Origin: Xanthoparmelia taractica
Lineage: Eukaryota > Ascomycota > Lecanoromycetes > Lecanorales > Parmeliaceae
DNA: 23,103 nt
Direction of reading: 5' to 3'
Assembly: GCA_033085395.1 (NCBI GenBank)
Contig: JANQBS010000441.1
Coordinates: 1-23,103, forward strand
Below, one piece after another: positions 19,466-23,103 of the stretch (position 1 is its first letter; every line of letters starts with the position of its first letter). The translations under genes and the position numbers were made by a program. The notes beneath the pieces are model-generated. The model saw nothing but the letters and a program-made list of their open reading frames with translations. It was not told the origin of the DNA and did no database searches.

Positions 19466-19790
19466 TTAAAAAATAAGGTAGAACACGTAGTAGTTATATT
19501 GACTAAGAAGTACTAGCTAGAAAAGCGAGATTACAAGGCACGCCTTAGCGTGTCACGTGATTCGAATTTCAAAAATCCCTCTCGAGCGTATTCTCGTAGA
19601 CCCTCCATCTCTATAAAAGTCGGGTAACTAGTGTGAAATTCGAAATTTATATTAGAGGGCTCTTTTTTGAACGTAGATGTGAGGGCGCTTTCCAATTGTA
19701 CCATAAAGCCAAAAATATGACTCATGGGTTCGGGTGCCGCGCTTCATAGAAGTCGCACGCCCTATTTGAACCCATATGGTCTAATAGTAG
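19466..19790 (+). repeat. Dispersed repeat copy C, almost unmutated, with two hairpins
   Basis: This copy keeps CA, TG, CC and GG dinucleotides in the middle of RIP-degraded DNA. It matches copies A and B through about 19,620 and copy A more weakly to about 19,640; the rest to 19,790 has no partner in the window. Hairpins: GGCACGC (19537-19543) with GCGTGTC (19548-19554), and ATGGGTTC (19724-19731) with GAACCCAT (19768-19775), the latter with GGG/CCC and CTTC/GAAG pairs inside. A 64-codon minus-strand open frame (19531-19725, FGFMVQLES near its start, EYAREGFLKFE near its end) crosses it. The corresponding part of copy A is readable in a similar way, so a coding origin is possible. No family is recognised. 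Confidence 0.6.
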
Positions 19791-20189
19791 AATAACTTAT
19801 ACGGGATTTAAAGTTAACGGATTTTAAAACTTAAATACGATTAGCGCGAAAAACTCTCTTCTCTCTTATAAAAGATAAGTAATTAAAGTAAAAAGAATAA
19901 TTAATGTAAAGGCTAAAAACGACTATATCGAAAAGAAAAAGATACTAATATTCGTTCTAGTATCTTATATAAATATTTCACTTTTTATTAAAAAACGATT
20001 ATTTGAAAACTTTCTTTTAAGTTTAATAGATATATATTAAAAATTAATAATTACAAGATTAAAGAATATATCTAAAGATGAAATAAAATAATTAAATAAA
20101 ATTTCTCTAGCTATATCTAGTCGGCTATAAGATCTTATATAGCGATCGTTCTAGAAATAAAACTTATTAATAATAGCTAATAGTAGCGG
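19791..20189. other. AT-rich stretch 3' of the Copia pol
   Basis: It lies directly downstream of the minus-strand Copia reading frame, so a decayed 3' LTR is expected here. I could not find its partner in the window and see no clear LTR ends. Confidence 0.4.
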
Positions 20190-23020
20190 CGACTAAGAGT
20201 GAATAGCTTTTTTAAAATAAGACTTAGAAAAGTAATTTTAGCTTAATTAGATCTCGAAAGCGATTAAACTTATTCTTATATAGAGTCTTAATAAGCTCGT
20301 CGATTACTTATTTTTTAGTGAGAATATATTTTAGAGCGATATTCTCGATAATAACTTACTTTTGCACGTAGTAATATTAAATATCGATATACTTAGTGCG
20401 CGTATAAAATTAGAGATTCTTAATTAAGACTATTACACTCTAATTATTATAATAGATTATTATCGTCTTAATAATTAAATCGCTGAGATTAAGCTAATTA
20501 AGAAGATTACGTAATTAAACGATTTTTTTAATAACTTATATTTAATTAATATACTCGACTTTATAGATTAAAAGCGCTATAATATATTATCGCTTAAATA
20601 ATTAATTAATCGTAGCGCTATCTACGTTAAAGACGTACTCGAAAATAAAATATCGAGTATCTTAATCGCTAGCTTAATCAGCGTTAATATACTCGAATAA
20701 AGATTTAAATCTTCTCGAAAGATAAATTAATAATTAATCGTTTATTTAAGATATCGAAAGATACGTTTAATAATCTTTTAATAAGACTTATTTAAATTAA
20801 AATTATATCGAGATATTACTAAAATAATATAGATAATATTTAATGTAATATCTAATATTATATATATTAGCGAATTAATAGCTAATTAATAGATAATACG
20901 AAAAGCTTCGATTATTTAAAAGTCTTCTTTAGCGATCTAATACTTCTCTATATTTATTAAGATAAGAGTTTCTTTACTCTCTTATATATTATATTCGATA
21001 ATAAATTTCTAAATATAACTCGTTTAATCGAGTTATAAGATTTAATTAACTCGATCTTTAATAATAATTATATTAAGATAATAGTTATACGCGTTTAAAT
21101 CGATTATTTAAAGCGCTTATAAAGCTTATCTTTAATATTTTAAATTTTCTTTTTATTAAGATTAATTAATAAAATATCGTTATTAAAGATCGAGTAATTA
21201 ATCGTAATAAGCTCGAATCTTAGCTTCTTAAGATATATTATTAAAGTATTATATTAAATTCTAAAAAAACTATTTTAAATTATATAGCGTCTTCTTTAAT
21301 CTATATATCTTATATTTATTATTAACTTTAAAGTTAATAAGTTATATAGTATATATAATTTTCTTTACGTTATCGTAGAGAAAGATTATTTTAATACTTA
21401 TTTATTTTAGCTCTTAATCTAGAGCTATCGCTAAAATAAAAATAATTTTATAATTATAAATCTAATAACGAAGACGAAAATCTTATTAAAGTCTATATTC
21501 TCGCGTTATTCGAAGTTATATATTATTTAATAAATTTTATAGCGAGCGATCTCTTCTTAAGATTTACGCTTAATTTTATAAACTTATTTATTCTTTAAAA
21601 TATACGTATTCGAGAAAAAATTTATTAAAGTTTAAATATCGTTAGTTACGAGAGAGTCGACTTCTTTCTATATAATAAGCTTTTATTATATTTTTTAATA
21701 TACGTTCGTTATTGTCTTTTATAACTTTAAGATTTATATAGCTTAAAAGTATTAGCTTTAATTAATAAGACGAGAGAGTTTAAAATAAGATTACGATAAG
21801 CTTTTAAGAATTTCGTATCGTCTTAAAAATTCGCGTTTTAAAATTTTTTTAATTATTATAAATTATATTATAAACTTATTAATTAATATCGAGTCTTTAG
21901 AGATTATAAACGATATTAGCGTCTTATTATTAAGCGTTTCGAGTGATTTCGACGATTTTCTTAGAGATATACGCGGAGATAACGCTCTTTAAGTCGAATG
22001 CTATACTCTAATTAAGATTTTAATCTTCGTAAAATACTTTCTTTTAACTAATATCGCGATAAAGTTAATCGCTTTAAAGAGTTCGCGTTTTTTTAAAGAC
22101 TCTCTGCTTTAAAATGAATATTAAAGCGAACTTTTAAATAGCGTTAATAACGTTATTATAACGCTTATTGCGAGCTTCTAGAATCTTAATATTAATAATT
22201 TATTATATCTTATAAGAAGCAAGTTTTATTAAGATTGATTTAAGCGAAATATTATTAATTTAAATAACGTTAAAGAAGATTTCGATCTTATTATTAAGTA
22301 GAAGTATATAATAAAATTTATTAGCTTAATAGTTAATTAGTCTATTCTTATATATATAATCTTAATGCTTAATTTATCTAATATTAATTATATATATATA
22401 ATAATACTCGATTTATTCGATAATTCGAAGATAAGATATATTCGATAAATAATTTATATAGGCCTCGTAAGAGATAATATCTCGATTCGAGATTAGTTAT
22501 AGATTACGAAGATAATTAAATACACGAACGAACTTCGTCTAATACTTTTACGATAGTTTACTTTCTTTAAATATAGCGCTAGCTTTTTATTAAATCGTTA
22601 ATTTATTATTTATTTAAGAATTATTAGAGATAATTTTCTTTTAGATAATATCTTTGAATAGACGATATACGTATATATTATAATTATTATACTCGATATT
22701 ATAGTCGAATCGAAGTTAAATATATCTATAATTATCGTGTTTTACTTAATTTAGAAATCACTTAAACGCTTTTAGAATCGTAAGTTCTATCTTATTTAAT
22801 ATAAAGTAGATATTAAATCTAAGAATCTTATCGTTAAAGAAAGTTATTATATATTTATAATTATTATAAAAAGAATAAAATAAATCTTAAATATTATTAT
22901 AAAGTAGATCGTTTTTTTAATATCTCGATTCGACGTAACGTTTATATCTTTTTACTTTTATATTAATAATATTATACGATTTATAGATATCTTTAGAAAA
23001 TAAGATAATAAGATTTATTT
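20190..23020 (-). pseudogene. Copia-type retrotransposon pol, RIP-inactivated
   Basis: The C-terminal part of a Ty1/Copia polyprotein is legible on the minus strand. The RT segment reads FLYDNV then YRLKKTLYNLK-stop (21305-21270), the family norm being YGLKQ. Further down, the RNase H region reads YVFNVDSATIN-stop-LFKR (about 20640-20590) and VEYI (about 20555-20545, family AEYM). Then comes IIIYYNN-stop (about 20460-20440, family CDNQ) and TRTKYIDI (20403-20380, the conserved RTKHIDI box), then ILTKK and a tail to about 20190. Stops fall at expected Gln and Trp positions; conserved Asp and His are changed by G-to-A or C-to-T. Some frame changes occur between 20,640 and 21,270. Upstream (21,500-23,020) should be integrase and gag. 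A segment near 22,090-22,000 (FKAINFIAILVKRKYFTKIKIL) resembles an integrase-core end but is weak. MITE copy 5 abuts the 5' side. Confidence 0.72.
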
Positions 23021-23031
23021 CGATATATATC

Positions 23032-23103
23032 TACGGGTCGGAAAGGTGTGGTATCTGTTGAACATAGTCGTTTTTAACTTTTTTTCAACTTTTTTTAAAA
23101 AAT
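23032..23103 (+). mobile_element. MITE copy 5 (left end only, cut by window edge)
   Basis: It begins TACGGGTCGGAAAGGT and follows the left part of copies 2 and 4 (TATCTGTTGAACATAGTCG, then T-rich) to the window end. The left flanking octamer is TATATATC (23024-23031); the right duplication is outside the window. It keeps CA in GAACATAG where copies 2 and 4 have TA, so it is closer to the unmutated sequence at that site. Confidence 0.85.

Noticed and set aside
19715..19790. tRNA gene in repeat copy C (GGGTTCAAAT on the minus strand resembles a T-arm)
   Set aside because: The stem-to-stem span is only 52 bases, with no D-arm or anticodon arm in proper positions.

Overview
The window looks like genomic DNA of a filamentous ascomycete (Pezizomycotina). 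It has two compositional states with abrupt borders. One is a GC-balanced island of about 2.9 kb (about 13,935-16,822). The other is long, extremely AT-rich sequence on both sides. In the AT-rich blocks the dinucleotides CA and TG are almost gone, TA is everywhere, and CG (TCGA, ACGA, GCG) survives. This is the signature of repeat-induced point mutation (RIP), a fungal defence that converts C to T mainly at CpA in duplicated DNA. No bacterial, viral-cargo or CRISPR features were seen. The genus cannot be determined from the sequence.

Left block (1-13,111): this is a pile of dead transposons. A decayed Gypsy-type pol lies on the minus strand (77-about 2,430) and a related one on the plus strand (3,956-about 8,000), in divergent (head-to-head) arrangement. 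In both, the reverse transcriptase catalytic Asp-Asp pair has become Asn-Asn, and stop codons fall where Gln or Trp codons are expected. Next come a triplicated short repeat (8,007-8,350) and a long unrecognised decayed reading frame (about 8,400-10,178). After that is a small non-autonomous LTR element (10,184-12,823) with 187-bp LTRs, a primer-binding site matching half of a Met-tRNA, and a RIP-altered 5-bp target duplication. A 1,011-bp inverted-repeat element and a 276-bp MITE are inserted inside it. Five MITE copies are present: three complete ones of exactly 276 bp and one truncated by each window edge. Together with the 1,011-bp element they share a TACGGGTCGGAAAGGT-type terminus. The elements with readable flanks have 8-bp target duplications, as in the hAT superfamily.

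Island: the only substantial non-RIP protein-coding sequence is a phosphatidylserine decarboxylase-like gene (14,977-16,360). It has a PSDC-type N-terminal domain, the same architecture as the tryptophan decarboxylase PsiD, and a GGST pyruvoyl-forming site. It needs a one-base correction in a run of five C to read through. Upstream lie a 17-bp inverted repeat and a tandem array with a period of about 97 bp. Downstream is the 3' end of a second, minus-strand gene, cut off where the AT-rich block begins.

Right block (16,823-23,103): this is AT-rich decayed repeat sequence. It includes a minus-strand Copia-type pol (RT and RNase H clearly readable, about 20,190-21,500, extending towards 23,020), a dispersed repeat present three times in the window (one copy left of the island in inverted orientation, two right of it, one of them hardly mutated), and the left end of the fifth MITE. 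The gene content is one decarboxylase-like gene and one gene tail surviving between RIP-inactivated transposons. No operon-like cooperation can be inferred.
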